Below, in pieces: positions 17,829 to 28,326 of a DNA stretch of 64,000 nt. The notes beneath the pieces were generated by a model. It searched no databases. It saw nothing but the letters and a program-made list of their open reading frames with translations, and was not told the origin of the DNA. Origin of the DNA: Acidobacterium sp. (lineage in GTDB: Bacteria > Acidobacteriota > Terriglobia > Terriglobales > Acidobacteriaceae); assembly GCA_003166955.1 (NCBI GenBank), contig PMUI01000070.1:62001-126000 (forward strand), read 5' to 3'. Both the position numbers and the translations under genes were made by a program. Each line of letters begins with the position of its first letter. Position 1 is the stretch's first letter.

Positions 17829-18158
17829 GTGCCGGTTACGTTCGATCGAAGAGCAGAGCCAGGAACGATTCGGCTGGAGGGGGAGATCGATATCGCCCTC
17901 GCCGCCACGCTGAAGGAAGTTTTGCTGGAGGCGCTGGCGTCGATGGGTGAGGTTCGGATCTCGCTCGAGACAGCGACGGGCATGGATGCGACGGCGGTGC
18001 AGCTGCTGTGGGCGGCGGAACGGGAGGCGAAAGCCTCCGGCGTGGTCCTGGCGCTGGAAGGGCCGGTTCCGGAGAAACTGCGGACCACGCTGCGCGAGGC
18101 GGGATTCGAGCGATTCCCATTCGCAGACGAGCGAGCAGCGGGGAGCGAGGTGCGATAG
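17829..18158 (+). CDS. STAS-domain protein of the chemosensory operon
   Basis: The 109-residue protein from a GTG start is a single STAS domain: GTIRLEGEIDIALAATLKEVLLEAL, then VRISLETATGMDATAVQLLWAAEREAK, where anti-anti-sigma proteins normally carry the phosphorylatable Ser. Here the corresponding positions read GMDATAV, with Thr as the only candidate. STAS proteins are often found beside CheY/CheA in environmental chemosensory operons; their role there is unclear. Its stop overlaps the GTG of the next gene by one base, indicating translational coupling. Confidence 0.85.
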   Translation: MPVTFDRRAEPGTIRLEGEIDIALAATLKEVLLEALASMGEVRISLETATGMDATAVQLLWAAEREAKASGVVLALEGPVPEKLRTTLREAGFERFPFADERAAGSEVR

Positions 18159-18679
18159 TGGCAAAGGACGGCAGCATCGACCAGTTCCGGCGCGGATTCC
18201 AGGAAGAAGCCAGGGAGCTGCTGGTGGAGCTCGAGATGGTGCTGCTGCAGCTGAACGAGCGGCGCGAGGATGGCGAGCTGGTGGGGCGGGTGTTCCGGGC
18301 GCTGCACACGATCAAGGGCTCGGGCTCGATGTTCGGCTTCGATGAGCTGGCGGCGTTCGCGCACAAGCTGGAAAACGCATTTGACGAGGTGCGGAAGGGG
18401 CGTCTGGCGGTGACGCCGGAACTGGTGGACCTGACGCTGTCGGCGCTCGATCAGATTCGCGAGATGGTCGAAGAGGGCGAAGGGGAGACGGCGGAGGACG
18501 GGGGAGCCCGCGCGGAGATTCTCGCAAACTACGCGCGGTCACGGGAAGCGCTGAGGAAACGGACGCCGGCGCAGCCAGGAAAGCGGCAAAGCCGGAGCCG
18601 GAAAAGGGAGCCGGAGCGGTGCCAGAAAAGAGCGCGGAACGGGCGTGGTGGATCCGCTTTGCACCCGGCCCCGAGCTGA
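18158..18679 (+). CDS. cheA: CheA N-terminal phosphotransfer (Hpt/P1) part, frame-separated
   Basis: From GTG the frame encodes an Hpt domain with the phospho-accepting His at about residue 50 in FRALHTIKGSGSMFG, then helices through LANYARSREALRKR, and finally a basic stretch ending at 18679. The remaining CheA domains continue in the -1 frame, overlapping from 18619 or earlier. Between about 18541 and 18620 the other frame reads as a normal Ala/Pro/Glu linker (AEETDAGAARKAAKPEPEKG). This fits a one-base loss in a single cheA gene or a -1 frameshift. Two separately translated proteins, as in split CheA systems, are also possible. Confidence 0.85.
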   Translation: MAKDGSIDQFRRGFQEEARELLVELEMVLLQLNERREDGELVGRVFRALHTIKGSGSMFGFDELAAFAHKLENAFDEVRKGRLAVTPELVDLTLSALDQIREMVEEGEGETAEDGGARAEILANYARSREALRKRTPAQPGKRQSRSRKREPERCQKRARNGRGGSALHPAPS

Positions 18680-20367
18680 TGCGCCATGGTGCGGACCCCC
18701 TGCTCCTGATCCGGGAGCTGAGCGGAATGGGACGGTTGACGGCGCAGGCGTCGACGGCGGAGATACCGGCGCTGGCCAGCCTGGAACCGGAGCGGTGCTA
18801 CGTGCGCTGGGAGATGGTGCTGACGACCGCCGCGAGCGAGAACGCGATTCGGGACGTTTTCATCTTTGTCGAGGACACCTGCGAGCTGGAAATTGAGCCC
18901 GGGGAGGCAGAGGGATCGAGTGCGGCTTCGACCGGAGGGCGTGCGGACGAGAAGGAGGAACCCGCCACGCAGACGCCGGAGGTGGTGTGCGCCGGCGACC
19001 TGATTGCGAAGGGACTTGAGGAGAAGCGACGGGCCGCGGGACGGCGGGCCAGCGATCAGCCGGAGACGACGACGAGCCTGCGCGTTCCTGCGGCGCGGCT
19101 GGACCAGCTGGTGGATCTGGTGGGAGAGATGGTGACGGTGCAGGCGCGGCTGAGCGAGATTGCGGCACGGTCGGAAGAGAGTGAAGTGCTGGCGGTCTCG
19201 GAGGAGATCGAGCGGCTGACGTCGGCGCTGCGGGAGAACTCGATGACGCTGCGCATGCTGCCGATTCGAGCGACCTTCGAGCGCTTCCGGCGGCTGGTGC
19301 ACGATCTGGCGCGCGACCTCGGCAAGGATGTGGAACTGACGATCGAGGGCGCGGAAACCGAACTGGACAAGACGGTGATCGATCAGCTGGGCGACCCGCT
19401 GATGCACCTGATCCGCAACAGCATGGATCACGGGATCGAGGCGCCGGAGCGGCGTGCGGATCAGGGTAAACGGCCGACGGCAACGATTCATCTGGCGGCG
19501 CGGCATTCCGGCGCCAGCGTGCTGATCACGGTGTCGGATGACGGCGCCGGCATCGATGGGGAGGCGGTGCGCAGCCGCGCCATCGAACGCGGGCTGACCA
19601 CGGCGGATGCGCAACTGAGCGACACGGAAGTTTTCTCGTTCATCTTCGAGCCGGGATTCTCGACCGCGAAACAGGTGACGGATGTTTCGGGCCGCGGCGT
19701 GGGCATGGACGTGGTGCGGCAGCGGGTGGAGAGCCTGCGGGGAAGCATCGAGGTAACGAGCAGCCGCGGGGCGGGCACCACGGTGACCCTGCGCCTGCCG
19801 CTGACGCTGGCCATCATCGACGGGCTGCTGGTGACGGTGGGCGATGCGTTCTTCGTGCTGCCGCTGGCGTCGACGCTGGAGTGCATCGAGCTGACGCGCG
19901 GAGACGTCGAGCAGGCCAATGGAAAGCACATGGCGAATGTGCGGGGGGAGATCGTTCCGTACATTCGGCTGCGGCAGTACTTCGCAGTGGGCACAGTGCC
20001 ACCGGACCGCGAACAGATCATGGTCGTGGAGTGCGAAGAGGGGCGTTGCGGACTGGTGGTGGATCAGGTGCTGGGGGATTGTCAGACGGTAATCCGGAAC
20101 CTGGGACGGCTGTACCGGCACGTGCAGGTTGTCTCGGGGGCGACGATTCTCGGCAACGGGAAGGTGGCGCTGATTCTGGACCCGCAGCGGCTGGTGCAGG
20201 AGGCGATTCGGACAAAGATGCAGCGGGAGCGCGGGCGGGCTCAGGGCCTGAGTCAGAACGGGTCGCTCGAGCAGGAGAACGGCCGCCCGCGGGACGGCAC
20301 GTTCACGAAGGGAGCCGATACGATCGGCGCTGGAGCAATGGCCAGCGCGAGTCATTCACTCAACTAA
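18619..20367 (+). CDS. cheA: CheA histidine kinase core (dimerisation, ATPase, CheW-like domains)
   Basis: The frame encodes 582 residues starting with a domain commonly found between P1 and the kinase core (WWIRFAPGPELMRHGADPLLLIREL). Dimerisation helices follow (SLRVPAARLDQLVDLVGEMV, about 155-215). The ATPase domain has N box LIRNSMDHGIE, G1 DDGAGID and GRGVGMDVV (about 255-395), and a CheW-like regulatory domain spans about 400-535. The GTG at 18619 has GGGAG eight bases upstream, so independent translation is plausible. Without the preceding Hpt frame this product lacks its own phospho-acceptor His. Its C-terminal ~50 residues are an unstructured tail. Confidence 0.9.
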   Translation: MPEKSAERAWWIRFAPGPELMRHGADPLLLIRELSGMGRLTAQASTAEIPALASLEPERCYVRWEMVLTTAASENAIRDVFIFVEDTCELEIEPGEAEGSSAASTGGRADEKEEPATQTPEVVCAGDLIAKGLEEKRRAAGRRASDQPETTTSLRVPAARLDQLVDLVGEMVTVQARLSEIAARSEESEVLAVSEEIERLTSALRENSMTLRMLPIRATFERFRRLVHDLARDLGKDVELTIEGAETELDKTVIDQLGDPLMHLIRNSMDHGIEAPERRADQGKRPTATIHLAARHSGASVLITVSDDGAGIDGEAVRSRAIERGLTTADAQLSDTEVFSFIFEPGFSTAKQVTDVSGRGVGMDVVRQRVESLRGSIEVTSSRGAGTTVTLRLPLTLAIIDGLLVTVGDAFFVLPLASTLECIELTRGDVEQANGKHMANVRGEIVPYIRLRQYFAVGTVPPDREQIMVVECEEGRCGLVVDQVLGDCQTVIRNLGRLYRHVQVVSGATILGNGKVALILDPQRLVQEAIRTKMQRERGRAQGLSQNGSLEQENGRPRDGTFTKGADTIGAGAMASASHSLN

Positions 20368-20388
20368 GCAACAGGAGAGGGCAGAGCA

Positions 20389-22611
20389 ATGCCGGTTACA
20401 GGAATGCGGGAAAGTCAGAAGGCCAACGGCCACCACAAGGCGAACGGGCACGCGGTTCTCCAACCGGGGAATGACGCGAACGGGCATGCAAGCGATGAGG
20501 CACTGCTGGTGTCGCAGGAGATTCTGCGGCTGGTGGAAGCTTCGAAGGAGGGCCGGCTCGGGGAGCGCGGCCGGCCGGACCAGTTCACCGGGATGTATCG
20601 GGAGATGGTGGAAGGCATCAACGAGATGCTGGACGCAATCCTGCTGCCGATCGGCGAAGGGAATCGCATCCTGGCACAGATTTCCTCGGGCAAGATCGAC
20701 GAGCTGATCGTCGCCATCTACAAAGGTGATCACGAAAAGATGAAAATCGCCGTCAACAACGTTGCCGTGGTGACGCAGGCATTGCAGAAGGAGCTGGCGC
20801 GGCTGATCGAGGCTTCCAAAGAGGGCCAGCTATCGGATCGCGGCAAGCCGGAGCAGTTCCAGGGCGCCTACGCCGAGATCGTTCGGGGCGTGAATACGAT
20901 GCTGGACGCGATTCTGCTGCCCATCGGCGAGGGGAACAGGATTTTGGCGCAGATTTCGTCAGGCCGAATCGACGAGCTGATTGCGCAGACTTACAAAGGC
21001 GATCACGAAAAGATGAAGGTCGCCATCAACAACGTGGCCGGAGTGCTGCAGGGATTGCAGAAAGAGCTGGTGCGGCTGACGGATGCGTCGAAGGAAGGCC
21101 AGCTTTCGGATCGTGGCAAGCCGGAGCAGTTCCAGGGCGCCTACGCCGAGATCGTTCGGGGCGTCAACGCGATGCTCGACGCGATTCTGTTGCCCATCGG
21201 GGAAGGAAACCGCATCCTGGGGCAGATCTCGTCGGGCAAGATCGACGAGCTGATCGCGGCCACCTACAAGGGTGACCACGAAAAGATGAAGCAGGCGATC
21301 AACAACGTCGGCACCGTGGTCCAGGGTCTGCACAAGGAACTGGATCGGCTGATCGAAGCTTCGAAGGCGGGCCAGCTGTCGGAGCGGGGCAAGGCGGACA
21401 AATTCCATGGCGCGTACGCCGAGATCGTGCGGGGCGTCAACGCCATGCTCGATGCCGTGATCGGACCCCTCAACGTATCGGCACGATACGTGGATGACAT
21501 CAGCCGAGGCGATATTCCGGCGCGGATCACCGACAACTATAACGGGGACTTCAACACCATCAAGAACAACCTGAACACACTGATCGACGCGATGAGCGAG
21601 ATCACGTCGGCGGCCGAACAGATCGCCAACGGCAACCTGACGGTGGTGCTGAAGGAGCGCTCGGCTGAAGACAAGCTGATGCAGGCGCTGGCGGCGATGG
21701 TGGCGGGGCTGACCCGGACGGTGGGTGAGATTCGCACGATTGCGGGCGAAGTGGCATCGGCCAGCCAGTCGATCTCGACGGCGTCGGTGCAGGTGTCGAA
21801 GGGGGCAAGCGCGCAGGCGGCGGCGGCCGAGGAGGCCTCCTCGTCGATGGAGGAGATGGTTTCCAACATCAAGCAGAACGCCGATAACGCGCAACAGACG
21901 GACAAGATTGCGAACAAGTCCGCAAAAGACGCGCAGGAGAGCGGCAAGAGCGTGCTCGAAGCAGTAGCCGCGATGAAGGAGATCGCCAACAAGATCTCGA
22001 TCATCGAGGAGATAGCGCGGCAGACCAACCTGCTGGCGCTGAACGCCGCGATTGAAGCGGCGCGCGCTGGGGAACACGGCAAGGGGTTCGCGGTGGTGGC
22101 GGCCGAAGTGCGCAAGCTGGCGGAGCGGAGCCAGAAGGCGGCTGCGGAGATCAACCAGCTTTCGGGCACAACGCTGCGGGTCTCGGAGAAATCCGGAGAA
22201 CAGCTGGAGAAGCTGGTGCCGGACATCCAGAGGACGGCGGAACTGGTGCAGGAGATCACCGCGGCCAGCAAGGAGCAGGACACAGGCGCGGAGCAGATCA
22301 ACAAGGCGCTGCAGCAGCTGGAGCAAGTGATCCAGCAGAACGCATCGGCGGCGGAGGAGATGGCTTCGACGACCGAAGAGCTGACCGGGCAGTCCGAGCA
22401 GCTGGTGAGCGCGCTGGGATTCTTCCAGACCGGGGACGAGGGCGAAGCGCTGCGGCGGAGCGGGAAGCCTCCGCGGCCAGCGCACGCGGCGCCGGTACGG
22501 ACGGCGAAGCCAGCGGCGCAGGCGGCGGCGAAAGCCGGGGCCCGGGGCGGCGTGAAGCTGCGGCTGGCTGAGAAGCACGACGAACTGGACGGCGAGTTCG
22601 AGCGCTACTGA
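20389..22611 (+). CDS. Soluble poly-HAMP methyl-accepting chemotaxis protein
   Basis: The 740-residue protein lacks membrane segments. After a ~44-residue His/Asn/Gly-rich N terminus come four tandem ~91-residue units rich in HAMP-like heptads, each with versions of [41 protein letters not shown] and YKGDHEKMK. The fourth is divergent. The cytoplasmic MCP signalling domain follows, with the hairpin tip [40 protein letters not shown] (written here as two motifs joined by the usual turn) near residues 545-585. A tail ends [10 protein letters not shown], not a canonical CheR tether. It should form the receptor of a cytoplasmic array with CheA and CheW. The ligand is unknown. Confidence 0.93.
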   Translation: MPVTGMRESQKANGHHKANGHAVLQPGNDANGHASDEALLVSQEILRLVEASKEGRLGERGRPDQFTGMYREMVEGINEMLDAILLPIGEGNRILAQISSGKIDELIVAIYKGDHEKMKIAVNNVAVVTQALQKELARLIEASKEGQLSDRGKPEQFQGAYAEIVRGVNTMLDAILLPIGEGNRILAQISSGRIDELIAQTYKGDHEKMKVAINNVAGVLQGLQKELVRLTDASKEGQLSDRGKPEQFQGAYAEIVRGVNAMLDAILLPIGEGNRILGQISSGKIDELIAATYKGDHEKMKQAINNVGTVVQGLHKELDRLIEASKAGQLSERGKADKFHGAYAEIVRGVNAMLDAVIGPLNVSARYVDDISRGDIPARITDNYNGDFNTIKNNLNTLIDAMSEITSAAEQIANGNLTVVLKERSAEDKLMQALAAMVAGLTRTVGEIRTIAGEVASASQSISTASVQVSKGASAQAAAAEEASSSMEEMVSNIKQNADNAQQTDKIANKSAKDAQESGKSVLEAVAAMKEIANKISIIEEIARQTNLLALNAAIEAARAGEHGKGFAVVAAEVRKLAERSQKAAAEINQLSGTTLRVSEKSGEQLEKLVPDIQRTAELVQEITAASKEQDTGAEQINKALQQLEQVIQQNASAAEEMASTTEELTGQSEQLVSALGFFQTGDEGEALRRSGKPPRPAHAAPVRTAKPAAQAAAKAGARGGVKLRLAEKHDELDGEFERY
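20521..21612 (+). repeat. Four in-frame 273-bp tandem repeats encoding HAMP-like units
   Basis: Units begin at 20521, 20794, 21067 and 21340, exactly 273 bp (91 codons) apart. Units 1 to 3 are very similar at the protein level and keep long stretches of DNA identity. Unit 4 diverges in its second half as it leads into the signalling domain. Recombination between units could change the number of HAMP-like modules in frame. Confidence 0.9.
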
Positions 22612-22683
22612 CCGGGACGGCGCGGGCTGTCGGCGGAGAAGTCCGCGCCGCGTCCAGCAAGGGAAGAGAGGAGATTGAGAGAG

Positions 22684-23196
22684 ATGAGCGTAAGCGAAAT
22701 TACAGAGACCCGGCAGTACCTGACCTTCAAACTTGGCAACGAAATCTTCGCGACGGATGTGGCAAAGGTGCGGGAGGTGCTGGACCTTACGACGATCACG
22801 GCAGTGCCGCGGACACCGGAATTCATGAGCGGGGTGATCAACCTGCGGGGCAGCGTAGTGCCGGTGGTGGATCTGCGGCTGTGTTTTGAGATGTCGAAGA
22901 CGGTGAGCACGCGGAACACCTGCATCGTGGTCGTGGAAGTGCTGCTGGAGAACGAGCCCACGGTGATCGGCGCACTGGCCGATTCGGTGGAGGAGGTGAT
23001 CGATCTGGAGCCGGATCAGATCCAGCCGGCGCCGCGGATCGGGACGCACATCCGGACCGATTTCATTCGGGGCATGGGCAAGCGGGATACGCAGTTCATC
23101 ATGATCCTGGACATCGATCGCGTGTTCTCGGCCGATGAACTGGCAGCGGTCCGCGGGCAGGATGCGGCCAGGCCGGCTGCGGAGGCGGCAACTTAG
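22684..23196 (+). CDS. cheW: CheW chemotaxis coupling protein
   Basis: The 170-residue protein is a single CheW domain: QYLTFKLGNEIFATDVAKVREV at the N terminus, TPEFMSGVINLRGSVVPVVDLR (about 40-61) and the C-terminal strand QFIMILDIDRVFS. It links the soluble receptors to CheA. The ATG at 22684 is preferred over a TTG nine bases upstream because AGGAG lies ~10 bases before it and the TTG would have no room for a ribosome binding site. A 20-residue Ala/Arg tail follows the domain. Confidence 0.93.
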   Translation: MSVSEITETRQYLTFKLGNEIFATDVAKVREVLDLTTITAVPRTPEFMSGVINLRGSVVPVVDLRLCFEMSKTVSTRNTCIVVVEVLLENEPTVIGALADSVEEVIDLEPDQIQPAPRIGTHIRTDFIRGMGKRDTQFIMILDIDRVFSADELAAVRGQDAARPAAEAAT

Positions 23197-23245
23197 CGGA
23201 GAGGGGGCGCGACCATGCGCCCCGTCATCGCTGGGAGGCGACGCC

Positions 23246-24094
23246 ATGAGCGCCCATGAGGAAACGCTTTCGAGCCGGGATTTCGCGCGGCTGTGTACGT
23301 TCGTCTATTCGGAGGCTGGCATTTGCCTTGGGCCCGAGAAGAAGACGATGCTCGAGGGCCGGCTGAAACGGCGGCTGCGGGAACTGAACATCAATTCCTA
23401 CAAGGTTTACTGCGAATACCTGTTCGGGCAGGAGGGGCTGAGAGAAGAAAAGGTCCGGTTCATCGATGTGGTGACGACGAACAAGACCGATTTTTTTCGC
23501 GAACCAAAGCACTTCGACTATCTGACGCAACAAGCGTTGCCGGAGATGACGGCTCGATCAGGCGGACAGCCGGTGCTGGTGTGGAGCGCGGGTTGTTCGT
23601 CGGGAGAGGAGCCGTACACGCTGGCGATGGTGCTGAGCGAATATGCGGAGGCCCATCCGGGATTCCGATTCCGGATTCTGGCGACGGATATCTCGACGAA
23701 GGTGCTGGCCAAAGCAGAGATGGGAATCTACACGGGCGATGTTGTGGAGCCGGTGCCTCCTCTGATGCGGCGGAAATATCTGATGCGCAGCCGCGAGCGC
23801 GATGGAGATCGGGTGCGCATGGTGCCGGAGCTGCGCAAGCTGTTGGAGTTCCGGCGGCTGAATTTTATGGACACCGATTACGGGGTGGAAGAAAAGGCGG
23901 ATGCGATCTTCTGCCGGAACGTGATCATCTATTTCGACCGGCCGACGCAGGAGCGGATTCTCGGGAAATTGTCGAGTTATCTGAAGCCGGGCGGATACCT
24001 GTTTGTGGGACATTCCGAGACGCTGCACGACATGAATCTTCCGCTGGAGGCGGTAGGACCGGCGTTGTACAGGAGGCTCCATGGGCGAACCTGA
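23246..24094 (+). CDS. cheR: CheR receptor methyltransferase
   Basis: The 282-residue protein methylates glutamates in MCPs using S-adenosylmethionine. The N-terminal all-helical domain spans about 1-75. The catalytic domain has VWSAGCSSGEEPYTLAM (SAM-binding), ILATDISTKVLAKA, FCRNVIIYFD and GYLFVGHSE. GGGAGG lies seven bases upstream of the ATG. A longer upstream reading is arginine-rich shadow. Its end overlaps cheD by 14 bp. Confidence 0.95.
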   Translation: MSAHEETLSSRDFARLCTFVYSEAGICLGPEKKTMLEGRLKRRLRELNINSYKVYCEYLFGQEGLREEKVRFIDVVTTNKTDFFREPKHFDYLTQQALPEMTARSGGQPVLVWSAGCSSGEEPYTLAMVLSEYAEAHPGFRFRILATDISTKVLAKAEMGIYTGDVVEPVPPLMRRKYLMRSRERDGDRVRMVPELRKLLEFRRLNFMDTDYGVEEKADAIFCRNVIIYFDRPTQERILGKLSSYLKPGGYLFVGHSETLHDMNLPLEAVGPALYRRLHGRT

Positions 24095-24572
24095 CGCGTG
24101 CCGCGAGGTCTATGTGCAGCCGGGGGAGTCGCACCTGGTGCATGGGCCGGCAGTTCTGCGCACGGTGCTGGGGTCGTGCGTCGGCGTGACGTTTTGGCAT
24201 CAGGGGCTGCAGGCTGGAGCGCTTTGCCATCCGATGCTTCCGCAACACCCGGCTGCGGCGCGGGGAAAGATCAGCCTTGAAGCGGCGCGGCGGTACGTGG
24301 ATTTCGCAATTCGCGATCTGGCGAAGCAATTCGACGCGCTGGGTGCGAGGCGGGGGGAGATTCAGGTGAAGCTGTTCGGAGGCGCAGATGTGCTGGCGGC
24401 ACAGGAGCGTCAATTGCGTCCGACGATTGGCAGGATGAACCGGGAAATGGCGCTGGAGATTCTGAGGGCCGAGGGATTCGATGTAGCGGCGTCGCGATTG
24501 GGAGGGCCGGTGGGATTCCACATCGACTTTTACACCACCACCGGGGAAGTTCTTTTACGGCGGCTGGGCTAG
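24081..24572 (+). CDS. cheD: CheD receptor glutamine deamidase
   Basis: The 163-residue protein carries the CheD catalytic Cys in VLGSCVGVTFW (near residue 33) and catalytic His in ALCHPMLP (near 50), followed by KLFGGADVL and HIDFYTTTGEV. CheD deamidates glutamines in chemoreceptors and can be controlled by CheY-like proteins (family knowledge). It overlaps the end of cheR, and cheB starts 21 bp downstream, so the three receptor-modification genes are co-transcribed. Confidence 0.93.
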   Translation: MGEPDACREVYVQPGESHLVHGPAVLRTVLGSCVGVTFWHQGLQAGALCHPMLPQHPAAARGKISLEAARRYVDFAIRDLAKQFDALGARRGEIQVKLFGGADVLAAQERQLRPTIGRMNREMALEILRAEGFDVAASRLGGPVGFHIDFYTTTGEVLLRRLG

Positions 24573-25658
<1,086 letters not shown>

Positions 25659-25746
25659 GGCCGGCCTCGCTCGGAGCGCAGCGATAGCGCGGGCTGATGT
25701 TCGGGGCGAGGCGCCAGCGCTCGTGTGGTAGGATGGCCGCGATTCC

Positions 25747-27111
25747 ATGAGACATTCACGTTTGCATCGTTTCTCAGTGCTGGGCTTGTTGTGTGTGGCG
25801 GCGGCGATTGGTTCCGCGCAGGGGACTGCGCCGGCCGGGACGAGCGCGGATCCGCAGCCGACGCGAGAAACCTATCTGCGTTTGGCAGGTGAAGTCGACA
25901 CGGCACTGCATCGCGATGTACTGGGGATGTGGTTTCCGCGGTCGGTGGATCGGGAGCACGGGGGATTTCACTCGCATTTTGCGCATGACTGGCAATGGCT
26001 GCCGAGCGATGGAAAGTTTTCGGTGTTCCAGGGGCGCATGACGTGGGTGACGTCGCAGGTGGTGATGCGCGAGCCGGCGATGCGGGAGGAATTTCTGCCG
26101 CTGGTGAAGCAGGGTGTGGATTTTCTGGCGGACACGATGTGGGACAAGCAGTACGGCGGGTTCTACTGGGGACTCGACGATGATGGGAAGGTGACGCCGC
26201 AGTTCACCGCGAACAAGGATTTGTACGGGGTGGGTTTTTGCATTTATGGATTGGCGGCGGCGTATCAGGCGACGGGCGACAAGGGTGCGCTGGAGCTGGC
26301 GAAGAAGGGATTTCTCTGGACGGACGCGCATGGGCACGATGCGGTTCACGGCGGGTATTTCGAGATGCTGACGCGGGAGGGTAAGCCGCTGGTTCCTGAT
26401 TCGGCGAGCGGGACGGTGACGATGCCGCCGATCCCGATTGGGCCGGAGAATTACAAGTCGATGAACACGCATATTCACTTGCTGGAGGCGTGGACGCAGC
26501 TGTATCAGGTGTGGCCTGATGCAACGCTGCGGGCACGGCTGGAGGAGATGCTGACGATTGTGCGGGATAAGATCAGCGTGGAGCCGGGTGTGATGAATTT
26601 GTTTTTCACGAATGCGTGGCAGCCGATTCCTGGGCACGATTCGTATGGGCACGATGTGGAGACGGCGTACCTGATGCTCGAAACCGACGAGCGGCTGCAC
26701 GGCAAGGCGAGCGCGAAGACGGAGCGGATGGCCAAGATGCTGGTGGATCACGCGCTGGCATACGGGTGGGACGCGCAGAATGGCGGGTTCTTCCAGTTCG
26801 GAACGACGTTCGACAAGCCGGAGGATACGCACAAGGAATGGTGGGTGCAGGTGGAGGGGTTGAATGCGCTGCTGATGATGCACGAGCGGTATGGGAAGGC
26901 GAATCCGATTTACTTTGAGAGGTTTTTAGAGGAGTGGGAGTTCATTCGCACGCGGACGATCGACGCGAAGGATCATGGGCTTTGGAATCTGACGACCGCG
27001 GATGGGACGCCGGTGATACTGGATAAGGGCTCGATCTGGAAGGCGGCGTACCACGATGGACGCGCGTTCTGGAATGTGAGTGGGCGGCTGCGGAAGCTGG
27101 CGGCGGAGTAA
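25747..27111 (+). CDS. Secreted AGE-family epimerase/isomerase
   Basis: The 454-residue protein starts with a signal peptide (about 1-24, LGLLCVAAAIGSAQG). The rest has the (alpha/alpha)6-barrel signature of N-acylglucosamine 2-epimerase / cellobiose 2-epimerase / mannose isomerase enzymes: a conserved start (WFPRSVDREHGGFHSHF), GGFYWGLDDDG, HIHLLEAWTQLYQ, and HDVETAYLM with catalytic-type His residues. The reaction is probably isomerisation or 2-epimerisation of a sugar or disaccharide in the periplasm. The substrate cannot be told. It seems monocistronic, 88 bp after cheB. Confidence 0.88.
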   Translation: MRHSRLHRFSVLGLLCVAAAIGSAQGTAPAGTSADPQPTRETYLRLAGEVDTALHRDVLGMWFPRSVDREHGGFHSHFAHDWQWLPSDGKFSVFQGRMTWVTSQVVMREPAMREEFLPLVKQGVDFLADTMWDKQYGGFYWGLDDDGKVTPQFTANKDLYGVGFCIYGLAAAYQATGDKGALELAKKGFLWTDAHGHDAVHGGYFEMLTREGKPLVPDSASGTVTMPPIPIGPENYKSMNTHIHLLEAWTQLYQVWPDATLRARLEEMLTIVRDKISVEPGVMNLFFTNAWQPIPGHDSYGHDVETAYLMLETDERLHGKASAKTERMAKMLVDHALAYGWDAQNGGFFQFGTTFDKPEDTHKEWWVQVEGLNALLMMHERYGKANPIYFERFLEEWEFIRTRTIDAKDHGLWNLTTADGTPVILDKGSIWKAAYHDGRAFWNVSGRLRKLAAE

Positions 27112-27211
27112 TTCGGCGGTTGCTGCGGCGGCCGACGGCGGCAGCTTTGGTTGGCGTGGGCTGCTGTTTTCACGGATAATCTGAGCGAATCCCTGTCGTT
27201 GCGCTGTTCCC
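27112..27211. other. Gap after the AGE-family gene
   Basis: Nothing coding is seen here. It begins the debris region that runs to about 29500. Confidence 0.4.
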
Positions 27212-27396
27212 AGACTCCGGCGTGTCCGACGGAAACCCGACAATGTATCCCGCGAACACCGTCACGCCCGTCCTCTTCCAGGCCAGCAGCATCTTCCGTA
27301 TTCGCTCACCTTGTTCTGCTTCTTGCGCGCCCCCATCAGCGCTTCAGGATTGATGCTCTCCATCCCGATAAACACGCGCGCCACGCCACGACCTGG
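27212..27396 (-). pseudogene. Radical-SAM fragment (internal part), inverted and frameshifted
   Basis: Reading the minus strand gives ARVFIGMESINPEAL and KKQNKVSEY, then, after loss of one base, RKMLLAWKR and VTVFAGYIVGFPSDTPES. These are the characteristic mid-domain motifs of B12-binding radical-SAM enzymes (VFIGxESINPE, NKxxEY, GYIxGFPxDTxES). Homology stops abruptly at about 27212. The corresponding C-terminal part lies next to it in the opposite orientation on the plus strand. No N-terminal B12 or CxxxCxxC segment was found, so the gene is dead. Confidence 0.75.
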
Positions 27397-27887
27397 AGCA
27401 CGTAACGCGCGAGCGCATGACGCAGGCAGAATGGCAGAAGCTCTACCACGATGCGTGGAGGAGCTTCTATTCCCCCAGCCACATGGAGACGGTGATGCGG
27501 CGGTCGGTGGCGACAAACGCAAATCCCGGGAACACGCCGTTTCTGCTGAAGTGGTTTTACTACTGCATCGTGCTGGAGGACGTGGACCCCCTGGAGGGCG
27601 GCTATCTGCGCAGGAAGTATCGGCGCGACCGTCGTCCGAACTTCCCGGTGGAAAGCCGCATCCGCTTCTATTCGCGCTACGCTGCGGATTTCCTGAAGAA
27701 ACACTGGCTGCTTGCGCAGCTGGTCTGGCACTACGGCAGGCTGCGGCGGCAACTGAAGCGCAATCCTGCAGCGCGGAACTATATGGATGTGGCGCTGACG
27801 CCGGTGGCTGACGAGGCGGGCGAAGTGCTCGGGACCGGGATGCGCGATCATCATGCTGCGCCCACACTGGTGACGATTAGCTCCTGA
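27387..27887 (+). pseudogene. Radical-SAM fragment (C-terminal part)
   Basis: The plus strand encodes HDLEHVTRERMTQAEWQ, then HDAWRSFYSPSHMETVMRRS and about 120 further residues, matching the C-terminal region of B12-binding radical-SAM proteins (moderate confidence by eye). An ATG at 27417 would allow a 156-residue product, but it lacks the iron-sulfur cluster motif and could not be an active enzyme. It abuts the inverted internal fragment of what is probably the same ancestral gene. Confidence 0.7.
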
Positions 27888-28326
27888 GAGGTTTTTCAAG
27901 GCATTTGGCTGAATTGCCGGGCTAAGCCGCGGTTCCGCACTCATAGCCGACACTCGACCCGCCTGTGTCCTGACAAGGAACACCCTCCCCAGAAAGTTGT
28001 AGTTTCGAGCGCCGGTTTGGTGACAGCGTTCACAGCTTTCTCGGCTATAAAAGCACCAGGTGCGGCTTGCTGCTGCGCGTGCTCCTGGTCGCTCAGCTTC
28101 AGCCGGAGATTTCCCCGTTTTGCTCGTAGTTTGCCCTCCCGGCCCCTGGATCCAGCGAATCGCCGGGGCGCGGTCCTGCTGGTATTTGAAGGAGTTGCCG
28201 GGTTTTGCGCGAGTACTCCCCTGCTGTCGACGGCCTGCCGAACCTTGCGCAAGCAGAGGCGGAGGTGGGTGTGGAGCGCGGGCGGCCGAAGCCGCGGATT
28301 CCGGCGGAAACGCTGACAGCGATCCG
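27888..28326. other. Debris with a recombinase-like scrap
   Basis: No intact gene is present. Frame 28250-28330 reads VGVERGRPKPRIPAETLTAIR then stop. It resembles the linker before the C-terminal helix-turn-helix of serine-recombinase or resolvase proteins (GRPxxxIPxETxxAIR), so it may be a remnant of a mobile element. The rest gave nothing recognisable on either strand. Confidence 0.35.

Noticed and set aside
15158-23247. Very long minus-strand open frames opposite the chemosensory operon (for example about 1068 and 762 codons).
   Set aside because: They are antisense shadows in GC-rich DNA, rich in Arg, His, Pro and Leu, with no domain motif, while the plus strand encodes clear CheA, MCP and CheW proteins.
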